64,000 nucleotides of DNA, from positions 51,633,368-51,697,367 of the forward strand of contig OY735206.1 in the NCBI GenBank assembly GCA_963457665.1, read 5' to 3'. This document shows, one piece after another, positions 12,930 to 24,721 of the stretch. The first letter of the stretch is position 1. Every line of letters starts with the position of its first letter. The notes below the pieces were generated by a model. It was not told where the DNA came from, ran no database searches, and worked only from the letters and a program-made list of their open reading frames with translations. This DNA comes from Thysanoteuthis rhombus (Eukaryota > Mollusca > Cephalopoda > Oegopsida > Thysanoteuthidae). The position numbers were made by a program, and so were the translations under genes.

Positions 12930-13317
12930 TCATATAGCCATGTGGAAAACGTGTTTCCATTGTGGAACAAAAATCAAGGAAAAGCCACTTGCATCGTGGC
13001 ATATACACAGGTTCAACGAGATTGCTTTTTTGAATTTAACAACCCAGAGAAATCTCAAGAACAGTCTCCAAAAAATAAAGATAAAAACAATATCGAGAGC
13101 AAAAGCCAGACAAAGATTTGACAAGGGAAATCAAGTGTTCATATTAGATAGAAACACAGATGTTGAAAGGAGAATTTTTACAACAAACGAAATTAACCTT
13201 AACTTCATGGCTAAATCTTTTACTACTGCCCAACTGCCTCACCAACCTCGGTCTTTGACTCGCTAGCTTGTCTATCTCCACTTCCTCCACCCTGCTTCCT
13301 AACCAGGTGGGGGGAGA
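12930..13317 (+). pseudogene. Gypsy-type retrotransposon: integrase C-terminal end and 3' tail
   Basis: An open frame at 12940-13266 ends in a segment, KARQRFDKGNQVFILDRNT, that resembles the FxxGDxVWVRNFRxGPKW part of Gypsy integrase C-terminal domains, preceded by a basic Lys/Arg/Gln-rich helix as usual. It is followed by a Pro/Ser-rich decayed tail and a purine tract GGTGGGGGGAGA (13306-13317), a typical polypurine primer. Upstream pol and gag are absent or too decayed to see. Confidence 0.55.
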
Positions 13318-13600
13318 TGTGACTGCCCCAATGCCTTTGTTCCGACTGCCAATATACAATTAAAATTCTCAACTGTTTCCAATGTCAACATGGCATCTTT
13401 GTTTGAATAGTCAGCCACTGATTGGAGAAAGCTCCTTCTAAGCTGTACGCTGATTGGCTAGGTGAGTCAAAACTCGCAATAAGGGAGAGTGTGATTAGCT
13501 GATCAACCCCACAACCGATTCCCGCTAAAACAAGTGGCCCCCTTTGATCGAAGAGCCAACACGCGTTTCACTACAAGAGTTTTCATTGGAATACACATCA
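13318..13600 (+). mobile_element. Putative 3' LTR of the Gypsy-type element
   Basis: It begins TGTGACTGCCCC immediately after the polypurine tract, as an LTR should. It contains two GATTGG (inverse CCAAT) boxes at about 13419 and 13451. Its base composition is richer in GC than the surroundings. The right boundary is estimated near TTCATTGGAATACACA, and no second LTR is present for comparison. Confidence 0.45.
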
Positions 13601-14246
13601 GTCCACCTATAAGTCTAGTCTAATAATGAGAAAGCCTTTATAGTACTCAATGTAATTATTTTTCCAACTTGCTTTTCAATTCACTTGACCCAATGCTTCT
13701 CTATTAGTCACATAGATCAAACAGTAAAAATTTTAGATCAAAATTCGGCAAAAAACTCTGTTGGGCTACAAACTTATTGATCGGCTCTAGTATTCCTAAA
13801 ATTTTGCTTTGAAAGTATCAGTTCGTTATGCATGGAATGCTACTTCTTTTATATCAGAGATTTTTTTTTTCAGATTCAATGATAATTTCTCATTACCGGA
13901 GGTTTTTGAGCCCTCAACAGAATGTCTCATTCTAAGAGTATACCATTGTTAAGAGAAATCTCAAGATCATAGTAAATGGTGATTGGGCCTTATACAATGA
14001 CTCAAAGCAACTTACCAATAAGCCATTTTAAGTCATCAATTTATACTGACTTTTTTATGATCCTATGCATTTAAACTAATAAAGGCTCAAGTTTTGCTGG
14101 CATTGAAAGCTTTTTCATAATGTTAGGGAGAAACAACATCCAACAGATAAATCAGCAGAAATCGTACATGCTGATGAGTTTCTGAGTTGAATACCAATGA
14201 TGTTACTTCTGGGAGATTTGTGTTCAAGTTTTGATCAGATTTATGT

Positions 14247-14518
14247 ATCTTACTATAATTCACCAAATGTCAATCTGTCTGTGATTACAATACTCAAGAA
14301 CAACCAGAGGCATAGCCACCTAATTTTCTGTAAGTATTAATGGAACCTCAGAGCATTTTTTCAACAAGTCAGTTTTCACAAAGTCACACTTGAAATAAGT
14401 TTTTAATAGGGAGGGTCGATTTATAATTCAAATTTATGCTAAATTAGTCCTATATTTTGTGTTCAGGAGTGCTTATTGAAAAATTTACTCTTACTATAAT
14501 TCACCGAATGTCAGTGCT
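14247..14518. repeat. Direct repeats of CTTACTATAATTCACC and a dispersed-repeat match
   Basis: A 29-bp unit at 14247-14276 is repeated with few changes at 14489-14518. Between them, 14401-14475 aligns with 33906-33985 (AGGGAGGGTCGATTTATAAT versus AGGAGGGTGAGTCAATTTAT, then TTTATGYTAAAYTRGTCC), showing a dispersed family. It directly precedes the hAT transposase fragment and may belong to it. Confidence 0.45.
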
Positions 14519-14905
14519 AGTAAAAGCCTTCTGCAGCTGATATGTGTGAAGGCCTGCTCAGTGAAAAGTCACTAAAAGAAATCTACACAGTTCCATTCTC
14601 TTGTTGTATCAAGAATTTATCAGCTAACTTTAAAATTGAGTTAGTAATTTGTCTTCTAAACTGTTCATTTGCGATGCAAAATGGATAAATCTCCAATCGA
14701 TGCTGGACTTGATGTTTTAGTAGTCTTTGTCAGATATGATTATCTATGAACCATTGAAGAAGACTTGCTGTTATGCGAGTATACACCAAGCAGCACAAGT
14801 GGTGCTGAAATATTCAAATCACTGAATAATTCCTTTGAAGCTAAAATTTCATCAAGGAGCAACTGCACTGATATGTGCACCAAATTCATTTATGAGAAGC
14901 AGTAT
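14515..14905 (+). pseudogene. hAT-superfamily transposase fragment (ZBED5/SCAND3/GTF2IRD2-like)
   Basis: Reading across frameshifts gives IKNLSANFKIEL, then GLDVLVVFVRYDYL, TIEEDLLLCEYTPSSTSG and AEIFKSLNNSFEAK. These align with the block DESTDVxxLAQLLVFVRY...IKEDLLLCxxLxTxTTGEEIF...CTDGA of domesticable hAT transposases. The catalytic Asp of DESTD is not preserved at the expected place. The C-terminal dimerisation domain is missing. Confidence 0.7.
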
Positions 14906-15284
14906 TTTCTGTGAACACAGCAATAAAAACTAATCATCATAATTGAATGCTGGGGTAGATACGAGGATTCAGCTGTCTACCATTAAATCAGACTTCTAAC
15001 AAGTTCAACAAAAAATTGATGAGTCATTCATTCTCCTCCCTTTTACAACGTTACATTTTTCAAAAAAGATGTAGTTTCTGAAAATTTGTGATGGCTTATT
15101 TCTACTAATCACAACGAAAAAATAAAAAATAAAAACTCCATAGGAGTCTATACATATTTTTGGAGAACATTAAGGAATCCTCAGAGAAAACAGAAATGCT
15201 GGTTCCGTTTACTGTTCTTGTTGATTGGGGGCGATGAGTTTGATACTTGAGCTAAGCAGTATGGAATTACACCAGTTCAGTGGA

Positions 15285-15365
15285 GACACAGTGGGGTGGC
15301 ATAAGGGAAAAAGAGTTGCTTAAAAGGAAAATTATGAGTTCAAATCTCTTATATAAAAGGTGACA
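15285..15365 (+). mobile_element. tRNA-derived SINE head
   Basis: A-box-like GGTGGCATAAGGG and B-box-like GAGTTCAAATCTC are spaced about 40 bp apart. No complete cloverleaf. Confidence 0.55.
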
Positions 15366-16124
15366 AGAGGTAAGCGGTGAGGAAAACATTGCCAACTGAT
15401 TTTTTTTCCATTTTTAAATCCCTGAGTGTTACTGGACATGACATACACAGGAGGGAGGCTGACGAATAGATGAAACAAAATTTGATGAAAATAATAGAGA
15501 TGAGGATGCCAGTGAAAAACTTTCATTGAATAATAACCTCATTTCTCAAACTCAAACATTTTACTTTCAAAATTATAATTATGGTATAAACATTATTCCT
15601 GGCATAAATAATATCCATATATACTGAATTTTTCAGTTAATTGAAGCATTATATAAACAAATATAAATGAACAACAAACAAAAAAACAGTGTGAAAAATT
15701 CAATCATCTCACAGAATAATCGAATTCCCAGCATTAGCATGACTTAACGAGAAGAAAATACATAGTAACTTACAATTCTAACAACCCAATCTGAAATTCA
15801 AAATTTTCTATCAACAAATCATCCATATTCAAGTTGATAGAGTTGGCCTTGGAACACAGAAATCTTAAACTTTGAAATACATAAAATTAGAGATAATGTT
15901 AATATTTTACACTAGCTGACCATTTATCTGACTCTCAGAAAACCAGAATTAACAAATAACAGCTTTTTTCATTTTTTTTTTTTTTTTCAACTTTGCAGTA
16001 GTTCGCCAGTCAGCTTCTCTTCATTTTAATTTTCATGGTGTGATTGTATTGTCTTCAGATGAAGGTTACTGGATTATTAATGATTAAACAGACCTCGTTT
16101 TTGGAGTGGGTTATTTTATAGGGA

Positions 16125-16389
16125 TCATAGAAACAGAAAACTCAAACGGCAATGGACTGGACAAGTTGCAAGAATGTTAGACAACTGCTGGACATCATGA
16201 CTCACAACATGGATCCCCCAGAGACCATATGTGAAATTGTGGCCCACAAAAAGTAAGATGGCGTGATGAGCTAGACAAATTCAGAAAGTACTGGCTCCGT
16301 AATGCCTATGATAGAGAGGTCTAACAAATCTTAGGGAAAGTCTATTTCTAACGACAGACGCTGTGATGATGATGATGATGATGATGATA
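16125..16389 (+). pseudogene. LINE reverse-transcriptase C-terminus with (GAT)9 tail
   Basis: It encodes, with stops, KLKRQWTGQVARMLDNCWTS and TTWIP followed by RWRDELDKF-like and YWLRNAYDREV-like pieces in another frame. This matches the LKWxWAGHVARRTDNRWT...RWRDELDKF tail of a widespread LINE family. The element ends in nine GAT units (16363-16389) right after the coding end, a very short 3'UTR with a microsatellite tail as in RTE-like LINEs. The clade call is inference. Confidence 0.65.
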
Positions 16390-17957
16390 AATAGCTGTGT
16401 GCTTTACTTTTCTTAGTTTACTTTTCGTTGTAGATTTTATATTTTAATAATTTTATGTAGATGATTAATGCTTTAGAAATGTATCAACTTGTAATACAAT
16501 TTCATTCTTTACTTTTCATTGTTTATCTTATATTTTACTGACGTATCAATCATCAAGTGAAAGAAGAACAGAAGTCAGTGACTCGTCATTGGTAAGATAT
16601 TGAAAGTATTTTTCAACGAAGATCAATGTATAATGAATAAGGACAAAGTGTATGGTATGTAGGAACCAATCAACTGATTGAAAGACAAGAAAAGAAAATT
16701 AGCCAATAACAAACACTACAATAGAAAAGCCTTGTAGTACTTCATTCTATAAACAGCTAATATCAATATGGAAATGGAAACGTAAACTAATTATATCGAC
16801 AAGCCAAAATAGATAACAACAATCAAATGAATACACAAGTGGGAATTATGTAGTAAAGCCGATACTTCTTTAATTGACTGGTTTATCTTAGAAGCTCAAA
16901 AGCACTTGAAACTGAAATCCACTATACTTTATAAATATCCTCGAGAAAATATATCAATCTCAGGTCATTGATAGAACAGTATTTTTTTCAACTTGAGATA
17001 GAAGTAGTAAACAGCATATCAAGTTTTACAATATTCTTTTAGATTTTTTAAAATAAACGTAGTACATGCAGACATTCCGAGGATATTATTCCTAGCTTAG
17101 TAATCTTAGTAACGAAAATAAATGATAAAAAGTACTAAAGGTGTTCAAGAAATTATTAGGGGGAAAAAATCGTATCTACAAGTTGATATGTAAAAAAATT
17201 CATGTGATGAGGGAATCTTTAAGTACACAATTGAAAATAATCCAAGTACTAAATTTTCACTTAGCACAAAAAAAATCCAAGTTCCTTATTTTAGATTGAA
17301 CAACTTGCACTTAAATGATCACTTTGATTTAGTTAATTATTTTCCTAGAAGGACTAAAGGAAAGAATTGGTAATAATCTGGAATAGGTTTTTGTACTTTT
17401 GACAATGATGTGGTCATAGTTCTCAGGAAGTACTTTTATTAATTGACACCCAGATTTAACACAATGATAAAGTGGCTATTACTATACAGACAGATATTGC
17501 ACTGACAAGACTGATGTGCCAGTAGACTTGAATATTTTTTCCTTTTTTTTTTCACCAGCTCAATTTCTATTTGCATGTACTCCAAAGAAAACAATGAGGA
17601 ACAAGCACAGGATCTAATATGAATTATCTTCAGACACATAGACTTGCAGAGGCCAACTTCTGAAGATCTGCTAGATATGAAGGTAGTACAAGATTTGTTT
17701 GTTTTTTTTATAAACAGCTTTTTCTTTTTTCTTTTTTTTTTTTAGAAACTGAAAAATACCATAGAGCAAAATTAGAACAAAAACTAGAGTTCTAAGCAAT
17801 TTACAAGAACGTCAGTTTCATTGGAAGAGTTCAAATCTAGCGAAATAAAAATAAGGAAGAATTCAAAAGTTTACATAGTATGATGTTGATACCAAGTCAT
17901 TTTTTGACAAAATCTTTTATTCGTATAAATTCACAGTATTATCATCAATTCATCAAA
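16390..17957. other. AT-rich intronic DNA, nothing recognised
   Basis: No motif on either strand; poly-T runs at about 17.55 and 17.73 kb. Confidence 0.5.
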
Positions 17958-18660
17958 CTATTTTCTCTGGCTTCCTATTAACTCATGCCATCTTTCAAGT
18001 GAATTGTGTATTTCATTATAAAAGAACAATTCTATGATGAATTCTTCAAAGAATATTTCAATACCTTGAGCTTGATGAAGCTTCTGACCGGAAAAGGAAT
18101 ATCGCATGGAGCAGAACAAGTCATAGTCTGAAAGTAACAAGTCTAGAGAATTTGCAGTATGTGGAAGAACATCCTATTCCAGCTCCATATGAAGCTAGCT
18201 GCATAGTAATAGCAACGTAAGGATGGACGCTGTATGACAGCAAAGTCACTGGTCAACTTCCTGACCCAGATAAAATATTTTTCCTGTTCCAATGCAACAT
18301 TCAACTAAGCCTGTAGCATTACATACTAATAGTTTGTTTAGATTCAAGCAATTTGTAATAGAGATTTTGCTTTGAATCCCATTGGTCATAAAGAAGAACT
18401 CGCCCATTACAAGTAGATTCATTTTAGCTTCGGATATTGAAGGCTGTTCTAGATGTAGCCATAATTTCCTCCTTTTAGGTCTCTAGTAATAATTTTTCAT
18501 TACCAGTGATTATATTGTCCAAAATTGAAGTTTTTCAATCTCGTGCAAAAAGAGAAAAATGTGTTCAAATGCTTATTGATGCTCGTTTCAGTTCATGTGG
18601 AACCCATTTTTCCTTAGCCATATAAATATATTTCAATGTCACTTCTAAGATTTCCCTAAC
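17958..18660 (-). pseudogene. Mariner-like transposase relic
   Basis: Minus-strand landmarks in order are KEKWVPHELKRA (18.6 kb), SILDNIITGNEKLLL, QWDSK-like and LLESKQTIS pieces, YSVHPYVAITMQL (for DNARPHVA), DVLPHTANSLDLLLSDYDLF and a C-terminal HNSLERWHELI. Two of the three catalytic Asp positions are changed: TGDEK reads TGNEK (codon 18499-18501) and DNARPH reads YSVHPY (18232-18234). Frameshifts and stops are present. Same strand as Slo. Confidence 0.8.
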
Positions 18661-20400
18661 ATTGTACAAAATATGGTAAGCAGAATTTTTGCATAAACCT
18701 TATATATTCAAATCATTGGGAATATTCGTTTTACTTCATGATCAATTCATGCAAGTGCATATTCAATGCACTAATGAGAAATTAGACTTTCTCTGATTGA
18801 GACCATTTTTCTCATATATTGTTGAATGGTATTACATCTTGGCTAAATTTTTGGTATCCTGAATCTTTAGACAAGGTTACTTGGAATACAGAAATAGGGT
18901 TTTTTTCATTAGTTCTCACCAGAATCTAACACCTAATTTAAAGAACAGAAACCTAGGGAAAAAAAAAAAAAAAAAAAGAGAGAGATCCATAACGCTGGGT
19001 TGATTTGTTAGTTTCCACTACACAAAAAAAAAAAAAAACCCCAACCCTAGGGACACTAGCAAAATAAATTTAACAAATCAATTACTCACTGGTGATAAAA
19101 TTTCTGGTCTGGTGGGCACATTTGAAAACAACCCCAAATGCTATGCCCCACATTGCTTAGTTTTTTCTCATTTCAAAATTTTGACAGCATTAGTATCTTA
19201 AGAAAAATCTGATCACTAGACTGATCTGAAACATAACTGCTGGCAAAATTAAAACCATAACTAACACTACAAATTGAATTTCTAGTTGAGAAAAAGAAAA
19301 TACCATTTAATTTTTTTTATTTTGTGGCTACATTACTTTGGAATAGTGGATGTTAAATGGGTGACTAACGAAAAGGCCTCCAGAATCATCATCTGCTTGA
19401 GAGTGATATAATATAGGATGCATGTACAAGCATATTAAATAAGTATGTATTTATAAGTGTGTGCGAATAGATTTTTTTTTTTACATGTGAGTATCAACAA
19501 AATTTGTGGGTGTACCAACAAGAATTCGAGAATGTAATCTGATCGCAGAGTGATAACTAGGATTCCCTGGAACTTTTGTTAACTTAGAAGGACTATCTAT
19601 TCATCAGATGAAGAAAATCTGGGAATGGGTCAAGCAGTCTGACCTACCCCAGCCCATCCAGAGGGACAGGTGAGAGGTTTTTCTAGATAAGCCACTTAAG
19701 GTTTGTTGGTGCAGAGTTCAAAAGATTTTCACAGCTTTTCACTGTAGTAGCCTAGGATGGGGATTGGGGGTGGCAGAGTGAGAGGCAGAATGTCAGAGAG
19801 AGAGACACACACAAAGATCATGTGTCGATAAAGAAGTTCTCTTAAGAGATGCTAGACATTGTGTATCGATTCAAAGGGAGTTAAGAATCTCCAAGTTTTT
19901 GAGCTTTGCCAAACTCGAAAGGAAACAGCATTTTGCAATGAATTCCATGAGCTTTCCTGAATAATTAATATCAAATGGAAAAAAAACCTACTCTATTTTA
20001 CCAGACAAAAGATGGGCTTATCATATTTGTCTCTCTCAGACATTAGAATCCCATGCGCGTGATGAGTAGTTTTCTATTTCAACGGCTAGCACCTGGCACC
20101 CAAATGCAAACATACAAAGGTATGCAAGTTGCATCTGCATTTCTCTCTCACCACTGTTCTGTTAACGATGCTTCAGCATCATAGGATCTTGCCCATATTT
20201 CTCGATCAACTGACACTTGTTACTGAATCAACTGAGATATGTCATCAGACGGATTACACGTGTATCTAAATTCAAGCACAATGCAACAATAGGAAATGTT
20301 TTTTTCAAATATATCATTTATTCAGAATATAAAAAAATAGTGGTCACCCAAAAGCCAAATCCTTCGCAAATATATTGAACAGGATATAAACTTATGATTT
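18661..20400. other. AT-rich intronic DNA with poly-A runs
   Basis: Long A runs at about 18.96-18.98 and 19.03-19.04 kb. The 19.5-20.25 kb part is less AT-rich and unassigned. Confidence 0.45.
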
Positions 20401-20408
20401 TAGCTATG

Positions 20409-20453
20409 AAAAAAAAAAAAAAAAAATATACACACACACACACACACACACAA
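20409..20453. repeat. Poly-A followed by (AC)n microsatellite
   Basis: About 18 A, then TATA and about twelve AC units. Confidence 0.95.
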
Positions 20454-21213
20454 ACCAAATTATAGAAACTGGAAGGGGATGTAATAATACCCTCATTCCA
20501 GTAGAGAAGGAAGTTATTTATGAGAGGGATATCGACCAACCTCGCTGACACTCACCGCTCTCACAGCAGCAGGTTGACCTACATGTGAACTGTTGATTCA
20601 AGGTACCATTTTCATAGTCAAAAACCTATTATCAATCTCTGTACTTTCCATTCTAACCATCGATTCATGTTCAAATCGAGCTCAACAGAACCAGATGTTA
20701 CACATTTCCAACTTCATTGTCAAAACAAAGGCAGGAGGAGGGAAAACAGAATGAATATCTAACTTAATAGCTAAATGTCAGCGTAAAACATATTCGAATA
20801 CAAAAAAAAACAAGAGAATCAAAATTGAAAAGATTAAGGAATAAAAAAAAATGGTTATAAATGGTTTGTTGAAAACCAAAGGCTATTTTAAAATAAGTAC
20901 AGAGGTTAAATAAAGTAACTTTTACAAGCCAATTGCATTGTAGAAATTACATTGGTGAAATGTTATCATTTCATGATTATGCATTTTTATCATACTTTCA
21001 TACATATATATCAAATACAAAATTGAAATATCAATAACTTCATCATAAGCTGAATATACAGTATGAAAAATAGCAATTCTATTGATATTACTTATAGTAA
21101 ATAATCAATATTGAAGGAAAAAAAACAGAAAGAACAATTTCAGATATATTGTTTATATGGCACTAAAAAAGGTAATCTGCACATCAGACTTTTTTGGTAT
21201 ATGATAGATTTTT

Positions 21214-21365
21214 CAGTGGCATAGCAAGGGTCCTCAACATCTTGGGACAAAAACAGCATACAGGGTCAGTTGTGTTATATCCTTAGGGAGGGGAGCTTAA
21301 CTATTAATCATAAGCCAGACAAAATTTTGCACTCCTTCATATGTGCAACCAGTGGGGGACAAATT
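21214..21365. mobile_element. MITE-like element, copy B of the GTAGCAAGGG family
   Basis: It begins CAGTGGCATAGCAAGGG and is alignable with the copy at 696-862, including the interior TATTAATCATAAGCCAGA block. It is in the same orientation and more diverged at the right end. Confidence 0.5.
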
Positions 21366-21487
21366 CTCAAGTAACAGAATTGTTGTAATATTATATTGTG
21401 TTTCAATAAAGCCAGCAGGACACTGAACAAATACTGAAATAATATTAACATACCATAAGGATTATAAGATACTGGTGCACCTTACAA

Positions 21488-21640
21488 TGATTAATTGAGT
21501 AAGTAGTATCTGTCTCTAATTAAATATCTAACTATATAACCAACCACTTGATTTACACAAAAAGTAAAACTAATAATAGTTGGTTATATAATTTGGTATT
21601 TAATAGCAGTCAGGTACTACTTAACCCAGTAATCAAACCT
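21488..21640. mobile_element. Palindromic MITE-like hairpin with ~50-60-bp arms
   Basis: The left arm (about 21488-21545: TAAGTAGTATCTG ... AATTAAATATC ... TATATAACCAAC) pairs with the right arm (21579-21640: GTTGGTTATATAA ... GGTATTTAATAGCAG ... GTACTACTTA). The innermost 12 bp pair perfectly and the spacer is about 33 bp. Likely a MITE. Confidence 0.65.
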
Positions 21641-21999
21641 GACAAATGTAATCTACTATGTTACAACCTAAAATTTACAAAATGAGACCAATAAAACTTA
21701 CAGCAATGATAATAATTATAAAAAAGCTCAATTTAACAAATTCATCCACTACTACTAGGAGTAAACAGACAATATGGTGTGGAAAAATAGGATAATGATA
21801 GCTATATGAATGAATTTGAATTTCACCTGCTGTATCTGTGGCCAAATCAATAAGGCATCCATCCATGTAGCTTACTTAAAGGTCATAAAGTGTAAAACAA
21901 TCTGTGTCTGATTGTTATAAGTCCCAACACCGAATAACCCCAGGAAACGCTGATGATGAGTCAAGGTACACCAGGAGATGATGTTTGATCAAACAGGCT

Positions 22000-22003
<4 letters not shown>

Positions 22004-22041
<38 letters not shown>
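22004..22041. repeat. (TA)n microsatellite
   Basis: Alternating TA, about 19 units. Confidence 0.95.
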
Positions 22042-22044
<3 letters not shown>

Positions 22045-22379
22045 AGTATATAACGATTTGCCATAACTTCATCCACCTGTTCAGGTGAAAATCTTACCCA
22101 GTAAGATTCCACCACTACCTCCTGCTCAACTAGAATTATTTTCTGAACTAACAAACTAAATATTTCTTCCAGCCTGAAGAAAAGAATATTCGATGATTAA
22201 ACACAAAATTTATTTTTTTTTATTTACTTTTTTTTTTTTTTACTCACAGTTTGTTTTTTTTAAGAAGTATCAGAACTCTATGTGAACACTGTACATTGAA
22301 AATCAGGAAAAAAAATTTCTCAATGGTCAGGAACCGATCCTATGGTATTGTTCTATAAACTAACGTATGCCTATGTGTA

Positions 22380-22383
22380 TATA

Positions 22384-22434
<51 letters not shown>

Positions 22435-22452
22435 TAGAGAGGGAGAGAGAGT
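22380..22452. repeat. (GT)n-(TA)n-(GA)n compound microsatellite
   Basis: GTGTGT, then about 20 TA units, then GAGAGGGAGAGAGAG. Confidence 0.95.
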
Positions 22453-22482
22453 AATAAATTGCATTATATTATTTCTTTAATT

Positions 22483-22625
22483 GTTTATTCTACTTACTTT
22501 GTTGAGGCCAAATGATACATCCACCATATAATAATGGGGGATCATTCCAAATAGAGTTTAAAAATGATATAATGCAATTTATAATTATTTCTATCATATT
22601 ATATATCCATTTCTTAATGATATAA
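22483..22625 (+). repeat. SINE body copy without head
   Basis: It shares GGCCAAATGATACAT, CATATAATAATGGGG and GATCATT...AAAATGATAT with the SINE at 22731-22985, same orientation, about 340 bp apart. Confidence 0.65.
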
Positions 22626-22730
22626 TTGTACACATTGAAAGAAACAAATAGAGCATATAAGAACAGTGAATAAACAAAATGAGAATTTGGAATTGTAGCA
22701 GTTATTTGGGTCTTTGAATTATCAGTAACT

Positions 22731-22985
22731 GTTTACTCCAATGGTAAGAGCAAAGCTTTATTGGAAGGACTACCCTATCAATCTTAGGTTTGATTCCAGC
22801 AGCTGCTTCATTTTTCCTCAATTGTTTCTTCTATTTGCATTGTCTAGGCCAAATGATACATTCACCGTATAATAATGGGGGGATCATTTCAAATATAGTT
22901 TCAAAATGATATTATGCAAATTTATTTCTGTCGGATTACGTACCCGTTTCTTAATAATATAAGTAGATAAATAGATTGCATTTTC
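22731..22985 (+). mobile_element. tRNA-derived SINE with body
   Basis: The head carries A-box-like TACTCCAATGGTAAGAGC and B-box-like GGTTTGATTCC. It is followed by a tRNA-unrelated body (from about 22826) that matches the headless copy at 22483-22625. It is the clearest SINE in the window. Confidence 0.7.
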
Positions 22986-24389
22986 TATACATGGATTATT
23001 CTTCTACCTATAAAAGTAAAGATTTGAAGTTTTTTCTCCAATTATAGTAACTGGTAAAAATGCCAGTAAGGATTCTTGTGTAGAGCCTCAGAACAACTTG
23101 CGCATTTTTAAAGAAATATTGAGACAAGAGAAAGAGACAGAGAAGCAGCATCACACAAACATTGGTGCTGTCATTGTTCAAGTATAGAAACTGATTAACA
23201 GTTGCACCAACTTTGAAAATAATGCATAACAGTCACTGGAGACTATCATATTACCATTCTTAGAGCAACAAACTTCCTAATTTACAGCTTGAATGCACAA
23301 TTCACATGGCTGCAAACAAACAGATAGCTACATATGAGGACATTGATGACTATGTAACATTACAAAGCCTCACATCTTTCTACACATTACATTATTCAGT
23401 GAATCTAGACATTGTATTCTGCTTGTCAGATGTAATCATTCACAGGCTTAACCATTGTATTGTGAAGAGGACAGTTGTGTTGGTAGTAAGGGCTTCAGTT
23501 TTCCAACAAGTATAAGAAATAACACAAAAACATGTAAGTGCTTTGTCTTATACAAAATGAAATGTGAAGATCAGGAAAGACCCAAATGTTGTATATAGGC
23601 ACTTTCAGTATTTCTTCTGAGACATATGCAGCACAGAAGTGTAAAAACATTTCAAATCTGACAACAGAGATAGCATGGATATGCATGCCTATTTTACCTG
23701 ACAGTAAATTCTTGAATCACCAAAAATCAGAGAAGGGGAAAAAAAAAAAAATTATGGACGCCAAAATAATGTATACATATTTGTAATCCATTAATTCATC
23801 ACCTGTTGTCAAGTCGATGCTCTGCTTTGCTAGTAAAAAGAATATTCGCTGAATTTGTTTGAAGTCGAAATGGTTTTAAAATATTTTTATTCCTCAAGTA
23901 ATGGAAGAATGAATTTGTATGTATTGTAGATTATTGTCTAAGGTATTTCAAAATCATTACTTAATCAGGATCATTCATTTCAAGATAAGGGGTATATGCT
24001 CCCTATCTAACCTTTCAAGAGAAAAAAAACAACATCTTACAGTATACAGTCACAATAACCTGACTGTTGGACTACTTTCCATGACATTGACATTGCATCT
24101 AACATCATCTCTCTACTATGTTGAAAGCAAGAGTAAAGGGTAAATTGTTGACACCACTGTAGTTAATATTGTAAGAGTAATAAGATATTCAAGTGGATCT
24201 ATATAAAGCTCAGAGCATTCATAATACAAAAAAGAAAAACAAAACAATCTAAATAACAATATTCATCATAAACACAAATGTCATTAATATCAGTTGACAA
24301 CAACAAAAAAAAACCCCTGCAAATTATGAAAAAAGATGAATGCAACATATACATTCTTGAAGGAATGCATAAAACCCAGAACCAAAAAG
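22986..24389. other. Intronic DNA, nothing recognised
   Basis: No coding, SINE or transposon motif found. Confidence 0.45.
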
Positions 24390-24391
24390 TA

Positions 24392-24721
24392 CAGTAAACT
24401 CTCACTATAACAAACTGATTAGTGGCGGGAAGGGGTCATTGAAGCCAAAGCTTTGTTGTACCTTATGGTAACCCCTTGTTAGGTAAAGAAGCTTGATAGT
24501 CTGTTGCATTTAACGAACATCTTTAGGTAAACACAAAAACTGTTCAGTTGCTCTCCCTTCTTTTTCAGACCATACTTTTCCATGACCTCAGCCCAGCTCT
24601 AGTTATCATTTCTCACATTATTGAACTTTGTTGGTGAAGGAGGAGAAAGTTCATGATCCATGTGTTCACTGCATTTATTGAACTTTGTTGAAGCCGAGGG
24701 TTTTATAGCAAGGTTTTACTG
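24392..24721. mobile_element. pogo/Tigger-type non-autonomous DNA transposon
   Basis: The ends are CAGTAAACTCTCACTATAA and, inverted, CAGTAAAACCTTGCTATAA, the typical pogo/Tigger terminus. It is flanked by TA at 24390-24391 and 24722-24723, the expected target duplication. The 330 bp holds no transposase motif. The subterminal TTGAACTTTGTTG repeats once on the right side. Confidence 0.85.

Noticed and set aside
22731..22803. Possible tRNA gene at the SINE head
   Set aside because: No complete cloverleaf, and a repeated non-tRNA body follows.
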